From: Azolla caroliniana
Lineage: Eukaryota; Polypodiophyta
NCBI GenBank assembly: GCA_043228905.1
Contig: JBHGNT010000011.1
Span: forward strand, 13,578,001-13,642,000
Reading direction: 5' to 3'
DNA length: 64,000 bases
The notes beneath the pieces are model-generated. The model saw only the letters and a program-made list of their open reading frames with translations. It was not told where the DNA came from and made no database searches. Shown in pieces: positions 11,382 through 20,928 of the stretch; position 1 is the stretch's first letter, and each line of letters opens with the position of its first letter. The position numbers and the translations under genes are program-made.

Positions 11382-12425
11382 TGTTGTGAAGATTCCGGGC
11401 CATGGTGAGAAACCGGGGAATATCGGAAGAATCGGCGGGGTGGAGCATGGGCACTCACCCTTGTACAAATGGTGTAGGTAATAGGGGTGCCTTTATGGCG
11501 CTGAGTAGGAGTTAAGTCGGGACAGAGAATCCCATGTAATAAGGGATTTATCCCACATTGTAATGCCTCCATCTCCTTGTTCTACAAAAGGAAGGGAGGC
11601 TCCCTTGTAGAGGGGTTGCCCATTTTAAGTTAGGAGGGTATACCACTTAGGTCTAGAGTTTGGTAGTGTTCTTCCTCTTCATCTTATACTTGTTCCCTTA
11701 GGGTTTCTACTTTCATCTTTTCACTCTATTTCGTTTTAGGGTTTTACTTTGGACTTCTTCATTGCCTCGTCGGTTTGGTTCATTCTTTGAACGGAGGTTA
11801 GTACTCCGTTTAGGTTCTTCTTCTTGTGAGAGTTTGTGTGAGTTAGGGTTTATGCATTTGGGGTCTTAGGGTGTTACTCTCTTTCTTCGTGTGAGAGTTT
11901 GGACTGTTTTGAGGATTCAACAATGACGGATTTTGGCATTCCGGTGGCGGCACTTGGAGGTTCGGTTTTCTCTCCTCGATGGGGAGCGTTTCCCATGGCG
12001 GTCGGTTCAAGAAGGGAGGGCGAAGTGGCACGGGAACACTCCACCATCTTCGGGGCATGACTAATGGTGGACGTCGCAGTCCCAGCAGCCCACTTGACTC
12101 ACCTTCGCCGGTCCCCATTCTTATCTTGATGTATTTGCCTGTTGTTTTGTAATAGCCACCGAGTTCGGGGCATGTAAACATCTTGTTGTAAAACTATTAT
12201 TATATATATTCATGTTAGTGTATATCTATCTTCCTTGTAACATATTAGAGTCGGGTCCATATTCATGGTGAACCATCTTTCTGTGAAACCCTACATTGGT
12301 TGAAGCCGGAAGCCGATTCTAGATCGAAGCCCACAAAGCTTAAGGACTCCACCATCCGTCTCCCTAGTCGAAGACACCCGCAGTCCCGCTTAAGATCCTA
12401 CACGTACCCGCAGAAAACCGCGACA
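11382..12425 (+). repeat. Right LTR of element A
   Basis: 1044 bp, TG..CA bounded, directly followed by copia gag sequence at 12426. Confidence 0.85.
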
Positions 12426-12622
12426 CCAGCAAAAATAGGAGCTTCCAGCGAAAACCTGCAAACTGAGTGCTGGTATTGTGGAAAGCATGGCCACTTTGAA
12501 GCCGAGGGTCGGAAGAAGAAGAATGACTCAACTGCCTCACCCAAGCAGCAAACAAACTATGTTGTGATGGCCGACATAGAAAATAAAGGGCCGATGTTTG
12601 TTATGCGACACCGAGCGAAGAA
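12426..12622 (+). pseudogene. Copia gag zinc knuckle and gag-protease linker (second piece)
   Basis: The frame reads CWYCGKHGHFEAEGRKKKND. This is a copia CCHC knuckle in which the final Cys position reads Gly. The linker YVVMADIENKGPMFVM follows. It stops at the T1 insertion and resumes at 24427. Nucleocapsid function is lost. Confidence 0.85.
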
Positions 12623-13072
12623 TGTTACCCGACCGACAAAGGAGTTAAAGACCAGAATGTGAAAGGTATTGTTATTCGGAATCTATTTTAATTAAGTAGA
12701 ATAGATTATAATTAAGTAGTGAACGAACGGACCGGAATCAGTATGCCGATCCGGATTCAGACCAGTTCCGAACAGGTGCCGGTTGGCACCGTTTTGTACT
12801 CAGCACCAGTGACCTATATAAAGGCCTGATTATAATGTAAAACTTTAACGGAGAGTTAATATAAGCTTCTTGTTTTATCTTCACGTATTGATTATCGTTC
12901 TGTAATAATTGTTATACCTTACGCGTGTATTAAGTGAATGCGATATTACTAAGTAGCCAATTAAGTCGGATTAATCGTTGTGTCTTAAGTTATCTCGCCG
13001 TAAGACCCCTTTGGTGAAGTGTCTTCCGTAGACACCCTGTGTTAGGCCATTGTCCGGCCCTAAGGATTAACA
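12623..13072 (+). repeat. 5' LTR of T1
   Basis: 450 bp with TATATAAAGG near 12814. It carries a 20-bp segment (a partial duplication of TTAATTAAGTAG) that is absent from the 3' LTR. Confidence 0.92.
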
Positions 13073-13076
13073 CAGT

Positions 13077-13089
13077 TTTTGGTGACCAC
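13077..13089 (+). other. Candidate primer binding site of T1
   Basis: TTTTGGTGACCAC lies four bases inside the 5' LTR. The small element nested in T1 has TTTTGGCGACCAC at the same place on its own strand. It is not the initiator-Met site; a tRNA-Arg-like primer is possible but unproven. Confidence 0.5.
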
Positions 13090-13154
13090 GATTCCTGCAC
13101 AATCGCAGCGAACATCGGCAGGAATGGATGACGCGACCAACGAACGACCCGGTT

Positions 13155-14078
13155 ATGGAGCGAGCAAGGAGACTTGCTGAACGGCTAAGGAAGCGAGAGG
13201 CTTTCTAGCAAGTGGCTGAAGAAATCAGAGCGGATCGCTCATTTTCCAAGGTGATCCGGAGAGTGGCCAAGGAGTCACTTCGGTTACCACAAAACGACTA
13301 CTCGGACGAAGGAAGCAGCCTAAGCAGCCTCCGGGAAGCGCAATCCCTTCTCCATGCATTGGCAGCGGGGGAAGGAAAATCTGAAGCATTTTCGGCATTT
13401 GAATCGGGTTCAGACTGGGAAAGACCTCCAACGCCGACAGAGGAGGAACGACCACCGACACCACTAGCCTGTGTACTGACACCAGACGACGATATGCCGT
13501 TCCAATATCCCAGATACCGACGGCGACAAACGACTGGGAAAGACCTCCAACGCCGACAGAGGAGGAACGACCACCGACACCACTAGCCTGTGTACTGACA
13601 CCAGACGACGATATGCCGTTCCAATATCCCAGATACCGGGATGATCCGAACGCGGAAGCCCACGTCCATACGTTTCAACAGACCTAGGAGGCAAACCATG
13701 TGTCCCAACGCTTAAATGCAGCCGAAGAGGAACGCTCAAAAAGGGCAGTATGAGAGATACAACCGGGATCACTCCCCTAGTTACAACCAATGACGGGACA
13801 ACTATGGCAAGTATGATGACCAACACCGTCAATTTTACCGAAACAAAAGGAATTTCAACAAGAAACGTCATTTCAAAAAAAGGGGGGGTCATCCACGGGA
13901 ACCGGAAAAGGGCGCTCCAAGCAACCAACCAAACCAAAACCAAGCACTTACCACAGGACCTCCACCAAGCACACACGCTGAATCCAGCAACACCCGGAAG
14001 CCGTACTGCTATTATTGCTAGCAAGAAGGCCACTATAGTAATCAATGTCCGACGAAGAGCTACGACAAGCGACCAGCG
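13155..14078 (+). pseudogene. T1 gag remnant with internal deletion and tandem duplication
   Basis: The likely start is the ATG at 13155 (MERARRLAERLRKREAF), soon closed by TAG. The frame then continues with VAEEIRADRSFSKVIRR. DPNAEAHVHTFQQT and ANHVSQRLNAAEEERSK mark the beginning of the gag core, as in T3 (ETDAATHIHMFLNVW, ANHMAQSLSEAIAHQSK). The rest of the core is missing, and sequence jumps to the basic tail and a zinc knuckle (CYYC-stop-QEGHYSNQC near 14003-14048). A 119-bp duplication at 13413 shifts the frame. Compared with T3, several hundred bases of capsid sequence are lost near 13736. Confidence 0.7.
13413..13638 (+). repeat. 119-bp tandem duplication inside T1 gag
   Basis: The block starting GACTGGGAAAGACCTCC at 13413 recurs at 13532, and the two are almost identical to about 13638. 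Since 119 is not a multiple of three, the second copy is out of frame. Confidence 0.88.
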
Positions 14079-14980
14079 GTGAACATGGTAGACACGGAAG
14101 TCGCGGACATACAACAAGTCACTACAAGATCAAAAGGCAAAGCCACGGAGTGGGAAGCTCAAGAAGCCATCCGGAAGCAGGCAACCGAATGGGTGAAGAA
14201 GGAAAATGAGCGGAATGCGGCAGAGCTCGAACAACAAAAGGAGAATGCCGAAGAGCTCACCGGCTCGGGGCAGCCCGAAAACCCAACCTGGCAGGCGTTA
14301 CAAGATTGCCAAATAACGCTGCCGTTAGGCCGGCTATTGCAACTGGTACCACGCTTCACAGAAGGACTGAAGACAGGAAGGACGGCAGCCGACACACCAC
14401 CGGCTCTGGCATTCTTTTCAAATCCGGAGGAAGGACCGGCAGTGGTGGACACGAGCAGTCCGGCAATCACAACCATCGTGAAAGGAAATGAGCTACCGGG
14501 CACGATTATTGATGGAGGATCCGGCGTGAACGTGATCAGCCTCCAAACGTGTAACACTCTAGGAATCCATGACTGGGAATCGTGCCCGTTTTGACTTCGG
14601 ATGGCGGACACAAGCTCAGTACAGCCGACCGGGTTAATACGTGATCTGGAAGTTACCATCGGGGGTCACACATTTCGCATTTCCCCAGTAGTTCTCCAGC
14701 TACAGGCTCATGGAGCTTACCCACTATTGTTGGAACGCCCTTGGTTAAAAACAACACACATCAAGCAAAACTGGAGGAAGAATATAATTACGTTCCAGCG
14801 TGGAAAAGCGAAAGTACAAGTACCGACTCAACCACGATCCGGTATCGGCAAGGAATCGACGCCGCTAAATGCGGAATGTGTCAACATGCTGGAAGGATGG
14901 GCGGACGAAGAGATCGATCAGTACTTACAGGAAAATCCGAAGATCGTACCTCTGTTCGAGATTGATGTAGCCGAAGTAGT
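14079..14980 (+). pseudogene. T1 aspartic protease region, with in-frame stop
   Basis: A charged linker (IRKQATEWVKKENERNAAEL) leads to the protease active site GTIIDGGSGVNVISLQ at about 14499-14546, the DGGS form seen in OTA/Tat elements. The frame stops with TGA after WESCPF (14592) and continues at once with RMADTSS, GGHTFRISPVV and LLLERPWLKTTHIKQNW. T3 has a stop (TAG) at the same codon. The region ends at the GTAGT target site of the nested insertion and resumes at 17676. Confidence 0.82.
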
Positions 14981-15478
14981 TGTTATAGGTTTTTAGGGTT
15001 AGGGTTAATGGTAATAATGATTGGTGATTGGTGATGGAGATAGACATGGTGATGGAGAGTATGATGGTGAGAGAGATCATATAGAGAAGCATTGTGGGGT
15101 GGGGGGTGGTGCCTAGAATGGCTCCACCCCCCTCCCAAGGGGATTCAACATTGAGAGGGAGAGAGAGAGAAAGAGAGATGACAAGAGAGAGAGAGATTGA
15201 GAGAGAAAAATGATCATTCATATTTCATTCATTCCCCATAAGGGGTTAAATAGTACAAGAGGGGGTAGATACATAGGGGTGTAAGCCCCATTGAGCATTC
15301 ATACTGGACACTCACTCATACCTCCTCGTATCCATCCACATGCACACACGTGTGCATGTGTTCACATACATATAGACTCACAACTACATTTATACCCCCT
15401 ACACATACACAACATCATGATAACATTCGACCCTCGCTCATCACACTTGACTCTCCGTACATCTCGTACGGGGTAACA
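14981..15478 (-). repeat. LTR (3' by inferred orientation) of the nested element
   Basis: 498 bp, TG..CA bounded. On minus it has ATAAAT and TATTTAA boxes, a CT-rich tract and two telomere-like CCCTAA units at its end. Confidence 0.9.
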
Positions 15479-17172
15479 CAATATGGCACGCCCGTGGGAA
15501 AGTGCCTTGCACGTCGATCCCACATGCCTTGATGATGATATTTCTTCGACCGGAACTTCCATCGGTCCTTTCATTGATTGACTCCCTCGATCGGAGTGCT
15601 TGACTCTAACATCTTTGTCGATCAGAAAATCTTCCACGACACGAACATTCTCGTTCTGTCGACTTACGAACTTCATAAAATCATTCGGGTCGTCAAAATT
15701 ATGTTGTATGTATGTGTGTTCTTCCTTTAATTTTTGTGTGGGTTGTCGTGGTCGATCACGTCCATTTCTTTAGGTGGATAAGTTTTTAAATTTAGGTATT
15801 GTAGCCTGAAATTTTCTAAACCAATGACAATGCCCTTGGATTTTGAAAATTGTATCATGTACCCTCATGTTTATATAATTCCAACAATGCCCTTAGGTTT
15901 TTCTTTTTTTCAAAAGTAGTTTCGAAATTCCTATGGTTCTCTCTTCTTCTTCTTCTTTTTCCTGTCTCTGATATCATTCTTTGCTTCCTCTTCTCCGTTT
16001 TCTTCTTTCCCGCTACCAGGTTTACTTTTTCTTTCTTCTTGTCTGTTTCTATTCTTCTTTCTTTTTCCCTCGTTTTCCTTTCTGTCCACGTTGTTTCATT
16101 TGCTTCTTCATCTTCCCTGTCTTCTGTTTATCCTCTGATTCTTCTTCTTCATCAGTGTATTTTCTTGCGGTTTCTTCCTCTTCTTTTTCCTTCTTCCTTG
16201 CTTTTGTCTTCGATTCCATCCCGTCCGTTTGTCTGATCCGGTCGTTATTGTCTTTCTGGCCCTCCCGCCACTGTTTCGTTGTCCGGCCCGTCATTTCAGC
16301 GTCAACGTCGTTTCGGCCGTCGGCTGTCCGACAATTCCTATCACTTTTCAGCATGGTGTCGTCGTTCCGGTTGCTGTCTAGCCGCTTCTCGGGCCATTCT
16401 GACTGTCTGTCCGGTCGCTGATTTTTGCCGCCGGTACTTGTCTGAGTTCGACCCTATCTTTCCGGTCCTCTGATTGTTTGTCTAGCCCGTCCGGTCCGGC
16501 CGCCTCCATTTTCTCACCGTTTGGCCACTCTGACCGATATGTGTCTTTGCACATTCCAAAAATCGATGCAGCCCCTATCCGGCGGTTGCCGCTCTGCCGC
16601 TGCCACTGTACGACTGCTGCTCCATCCGGCGGTTGTCGTTGTATCGGACCGACTGGGCCGCTACTGGTCAGCCACCACTCTAGTTGTTGCTATGTGGCCA
16701 CTGCCATCCTATCGTTGTCCCGACTCCGTCACCGTTTCAACTGTTTGGCCCATTCCGGTCGTCGTTTGGCGGTTCTCTGTCCAGCCCGTCTGGGCACTAT
16801 TCGGCTATTCCAACTGCTTCGGCCGCTCCTCAGCCACTATTTGGCCCGCCCGTCCGTCGTTCCGGCTCCATCTCCGACCGTTGTTGTCGTCGTTGTCTTT
16901 TTGGATGTCTCTCGTACCACGCTTTCTTTCACACGCACATTGTCGTTAACAACACGCTTGAACATACATTTGTTGCGTATCCTTTTGCGACGTCCTCTCG
17001 GACAACATCATCGTGTTGCATTCCTCGACCTCGACGACTTCCAATCAATATCACCATTTCCTGCACATCGTCCATTTGATTTCTTGCACATTTCGTCGTT
17101 GCCATGTCTTTGTCGCATAGTAGTCTTCGACTTCATCTCCAAAGGGGGGTCGCCTTAGTGGTCGCCAAAAGG
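15479..17172 (-). other. Non-coding interior of the nested element
   Basis: T/C-rich on plus (purine-rich on minus) from about 15900 to 16250, then a GC-rich stretch with CCGGTCC/CGGCC-type motifs to about 16900. The long frames here are low-complexity Ser/Phe/Arg readings without any retroelement domain. Confidence 0.7.
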
Positions 17173-17670
17173 TGTTATAGGTTTTTAGGGTTAGGGTTAA
17201 TGGTAATAATGATTGGTGATTGGTGATGGAGATAGACATGGTGATGGAGAGTATGATGGTGAGAGAGATCATATAGAGAAGCATTGTGGGGTGGGGGGTG
17301 GTGCCTAGAATGGCTCCACCCCCCTCCCAAGGGGATTCAACGTTGAGGGGGAGAGAGAGAGAAAGAGAGATGACAAGAGAGAGAGAGATTGAGAGAGAAA
17401 AATGATCATTCATATTTCATTCATTCCCCATAAGGGGTTAAATAGTACAAGAGGGGGTAGATACATAGGGGTGTAAGCCCCATTGAGCATTCATACTGGA
17501 CACTCACTCATACCTCCTCGTATCCATCCACATGCACACACGTGTGCATGTGTTCACATACGTATAGACTCACAACTACATTTATACCCCCTACACATAC
17601 ACAACATCATGATAACATTCGACCCTCGCTCATCACACTTGACTCTCCGTACATCTCGTACGGGGTAACA
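17173..17670 (-). repeat. LTR (5' by inferred orientation) of the nested element
   Basis: 498 bp, nearly identical to 14981-15478; followed by the second GTAGT. Confidence 0.9.
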
Positions 17671-17675
17671 GTAGT

Positions 17676-18842
17676 ATCACCGTACATACTGCAACCAGAC
17701 GGAACCGACGAGGAACCGGATAAAGAAGCAATCTCGGAATTACAGCAAGCACAGGAGGCACTGGAAAAAGAAATGGCAGTATCGCAACGCGTGAAAGCAT
17801 TCCAACTAGAAGAGGTAAACCTAGGTACCACAGAGGACACAAGACCGGTGCACATCGCCAAGGAAATGACCCCGAAGAACAAAACGGCAATGATCACACT
17901 CCTAAAAGAATTTCGCGATGTGTTTGCTTGGTCCTATGAGGACATGCGGGGACTTGATCCTCAGTTGTATCAACACCAAATGCATCTTAGTAAAGACGCC
18001 AAACCGGTAGCGCAACGACGTTACCGGATGAACCCGAATTACGCAGCAAAAGTCAAAGAGGAAATCGACAAGTTGCTAAGAGTGGGCTTCATCCGACCGG
18101 TAAAGAAAGCCACATGGCTCAGCCCGATAGTCGTAGTACCCAAAAAGAACGGTAAGATAAGAGTGTGCGTTGACTACCGGAAATTGAATGCGGCTACGGT
18201 AACGGACGCCTTCCCACTTCCATTCATGGATGGAGTCTTGTATGCGATCGCTGGTCATGAGGTGTACAATTTTCTGGACGGTTTCAGCGGCTATAATCAG
18301 ATCCGGATGCACCCCGCCGACCAGGAGAAAACCACTTTTGTCACCGAATGGGGAGTCTTTGTTGCCGTAGTGATGAAGTTCGGACTGAAAACGGCGTTGG
18401 CAACCTTCCAGCGGATCATCATGGAGATTTTCAGAGAATTCATTCTGGCATTCATGCAGGTGTTCTTGGACGACTTCATTGTTTATAGCCAAGAAGGGGA
18501 TCACCTTCAGCACCTCTGACTATGTCTGGAGAAATGTAGGGTTTACCGACTAAGCCTGAACCCGGCAAAATGTGTGTTCGGAGTAACCAGCGGAGCGTTA
18601 CTGGGCCACATAGTGAGCAAGGACGGTATCGCAGTGGATTCGACAAAGTAAAAGCAATCCTGAAGGCACCAACACCAGCCACGACAAAGGCACTAAGCTG
18701 GTTCTTAGGACAAATTCGGTGGCATAACCGAATGCTCTGGTATCTGGCAGACCTGGCTACACCATTGCATGCCGCGGTACATCGGACACCATTCCGATGG
18801 ACGGACACAGAGGACCAAGCTTACTGAGCACTAAAAGTACTG
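17676..18842 (+). pseudogene. T1 reverse transcriptase
   Basis: After the nested insertion the frame resumes with the PR-RT linker (VNLGTTEDTRPVHIAKEM). The RT segments follow: GFIRPVKKATWLSPIVVVPK, VCVDYRKLN, FLDGFSGYNQIRMHP and the catalytic FLDDFIVY (18466-18489), where DD supplies the metal-binding pair. A TGA after GDHLQHL (18518) and further stops in the thumb (GVTSGALLGHIVSKDGIAVD, then frame changes) break the protein. The core is unbroken for about 280 codons, so decay is moderate. Confidence 0.9.
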
Positions 18843-19418
18843 TTGTCACAAGTGCCAGTGGTGCAACCTCCGGATTGGTCTAAGGAGTTCCATGTGTTCG
18901 TTGACACGTCTGACATCGCAATCGGGAGCACGCTTATGCAACTTACAAAACCGAAATGGTACCGGCTAGTGTATTATGTCAGTCGGAAGCTGTCCCAAGC
19001 AGAACGTAATTATTCCACAACGGAAAGAGAGGCCTTGGGCATGATCTACAGTGTCACCAAGTTTAGACACTATCTATTGGGAAGGAAATTTTCCTTTCAC
19101 GTAGATCATTCGGCGCTCCTCTACTTGGTGTCAAAAGCATCACTCACCGGTAAGCTGGCCCGGTGGATGTTACTATTACAAGAATTCGAGTTCGAAATAT
19201 TCCACAAACCCGGCATACAACATGTGGTAGCAGACTATTTGAGCTGGTTAGATTCCGGCGAAACCGGTGACAGCGTCCCAGACAACTTTCTGAATGCAGA
19301 GCTATTTAGAGTCATAGCAGAAACAGCAACAGATAGTACGGTCGTAGAGGAAGACAAGTGGCTCACCAACATGCACCAATTTTTGAGCACTGGCTTACCT
19401 CTGGAGGAGATGAACTGA
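18843..19418 (+). pseudogene. T1 RNase H
   Basis: gypsy-type RNase H: EFHVFVDTSDIAIGSTLMQL, RNYSTTEREALGMIY (catalytic Glu), FHVDHSALLYL (catalytic Asp) and ADYLSWLDSGE in place of the usual ADxLSR end. The first residues read VDTSDIA, retaining an Asp. The stretch is open for 191 codons to TGA at 19416. No second, archaeal-type RNase H domain was seen beside it. Confidence 0.88.
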
Positions 19419-19419
19419 G

Positions 19420-20460
19420 ACAAAAGGAAACGCTTAGCGGTTCAAAGCCGGCACTTCTGTCTATTACAGGACACACTGTACCACAAAGGCGCCGATGGCA
19501 TATGGCGGCGTGCAGTGCACAGCAACGAAAAGGAAATAATATTGTGCAAAGCACACTACGACGTGGCTGGAGGACATTATGCCGGAGACGCTACAGCAAG
19601 GAAAATATGGCAGAGTGGATTATGGTGGCCGACAACATTGAAGGATGCAGTCTGGTACGCTAAAGAATGCGACTTATGTCAGTGAATGGGCCAACCAAAT
19701 GAACATGCCAGGATGCCTCACCAGCCCGTGCTACCATTAGAACCATTTCAGAAATGGGGGCTACGGATTACTGCACAAAATGGCTGGAAGCCAAAGCACT
19801 ATGCGACAACACCGCGGCATCCACGGCAAAATTTTTATATGAATGCATCTGGTGCCGGTATGGATGTCCGATAGAGCTCATAAGTGACCACAGTGGGCAC
19901 TTCTTAGGGCAAGTAGTGGAAAGTTTGACGACATTTTATGTGGTGGTGCACAAACGGAGCACTCCCTATTATCCGCAAGCCAACGGATTAGCTGAGTCAA
20001 CAAATAAAACACTACAAAACATCCTGCGAAAAATCGTCAATGAGAACCTGATGGATTGGGATACAAAGCTACACATTGCACTCTGGGCCTACCGAACGGC
20101 ATATAAGCCAAGTATCCGCACAACACCGTTTCGCCTAGCATTCGGATTGGAAGCAGTGATGCCGGTAGAGTTCCAGGTACTGAGTTTACGAATACAGATT
20201 CGGGAACGCCTAAATGAGAAGGAATCGGAAGCTATCCAGTTAACCGCGGTGTGTGAATTGGAAGAACATCGGTTAGCCAACATCATGCACCTAGAACTAG
20301 AGCAGCAGCAAAGGAAGGCGTTCGTGGATCATTACTGAAAAGGGAACGAAAAGATGTTCGGAATCGGTAAGCCAGTACTAGTACCGAATGGGTAAGATGT
20401 CGGGGAAGCTACGGTTTCGGTGGACCGGACCATACTAGATTACGCGTGAGTTCAACGGTT
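19420..20460 (+). pseudogene. T1 integrase, with internal deletion
   Basis: The zinc-binding H2C2 part reads GHYAGDATARKIWQSGLWWP then CDLCQ, followed by TGA. The catalytic core then jumps from PFQKWG to ATDYCTKWLEAKAL. Compared with T3, about 20 codons carrying the first catalytic Asp are missing near 19757. The second Asp lies in ISDHSGHF and the Glu in NGLAESTN (20000). The C-terminal part follows (AYRTAYKPSIRTTPFRLAFG) and decays after 20338. No chromodomain is present. Integration activity is lost. Confidence 0.88.
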
Positions 20461-20928
20461 CCTACCAATTAGGGACACTCGCCGGCGAGGTTCTAGGTAA
20501 ATGGGTCAATGGGTTCCGACTCAAACCATACAATGGACCCATGCCAAGAAACTCATTTGAACAAGTAAAGGCCGACACAGAACCAAACACCGGTAAGTTG
20601 GAAGAGACGGCAACACGTTCAACAATCGGCAAGTGTGAAGCCGGTAAGAGGGAGCACGAGCCGGCAAACGACAAGAACGACGCGACGGCAAGCAGTCCAG
20701 CGGCCGGCAAATCCCACAATCCGGATAGGGGTCCAGTGGGACCGGATGCGAATTAACAAAACCATTTTTATCTTTAAAATAAAAATAAAAAAAGAAATCA
20801 AATCAAATCAAATCAAAGTAAATCATGCAAGGGCGAGGGGTGAACGGACACATGCAAGAACAAGGAGTGAACAGGCACTTTGAAAAGGTACGTAGTGGGA
20901 TATTAATAGGATATTAAACCGCTGCCAC

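Larger units (their letters stand above)
8605..12425 (+). mobile_element. Non-coding LTR element A (LARD-like)
   Basis: Two long direct repeats beginning TGTYRTGAAGATTCCGG and ending AACCGCGACA (8605-9651 and 11382-12425; 1047 and 1044 bp) flank 1730 bp without any recognisable gag or pol. It interrupts the copia gag. Inside the left LTR, TTTGGTGAACCCGACATG (from 9654) is a candidate primer site similar to that of T1. The right LTR is preceded by the purine-rich GGTAGGGGTGGA. The flanks ccgg/ccag may be an eroded TSD. Orientation is inferred as plus from these sites. LTRs differ by several percent. Confidence 0.8.
14981..17670 (-). mobile_element. Young non-autonomous LTR element nested in T1
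   Basis: Two 498-bp LTRs (14981-15478 and 17173-17670) differ at about three bases by eye and are flanked by TSD GTAGT (14976-14980 and 17671-17675). The 1.7-kb interior has no gag or pol. Read on the minus strand, the LTR starts TGTTACCCCG like T1. The primer-site candidate TTTTGGCGACCAC follows the 5' LTR (17170-17158). The block before the 3' LTR (15505-15479) matches those of T1 and T3. I infer that it is a passenger mobilised by a T1/T3-like partner. Plus orientation is the alternative, with TGGCACGCCCGTGGGA at 15485 as primer site. Confidence 0.85.

Noticed and set aside
14990-15010. Telomere-like TTAGGGTTAGGGTTA
   Set aside because: Only two units, at the same place in both LTRs of the passenger element; part of the LTR end.
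15850-17158. Long overlapping frames (up to 226 codons) rich in Ser, Phe, Leu and Arg
   Set aside because: They arise from T/C-rich and GC-rich low-complexity sequence inside the passenger element; several frames are open at once and none has a domain.
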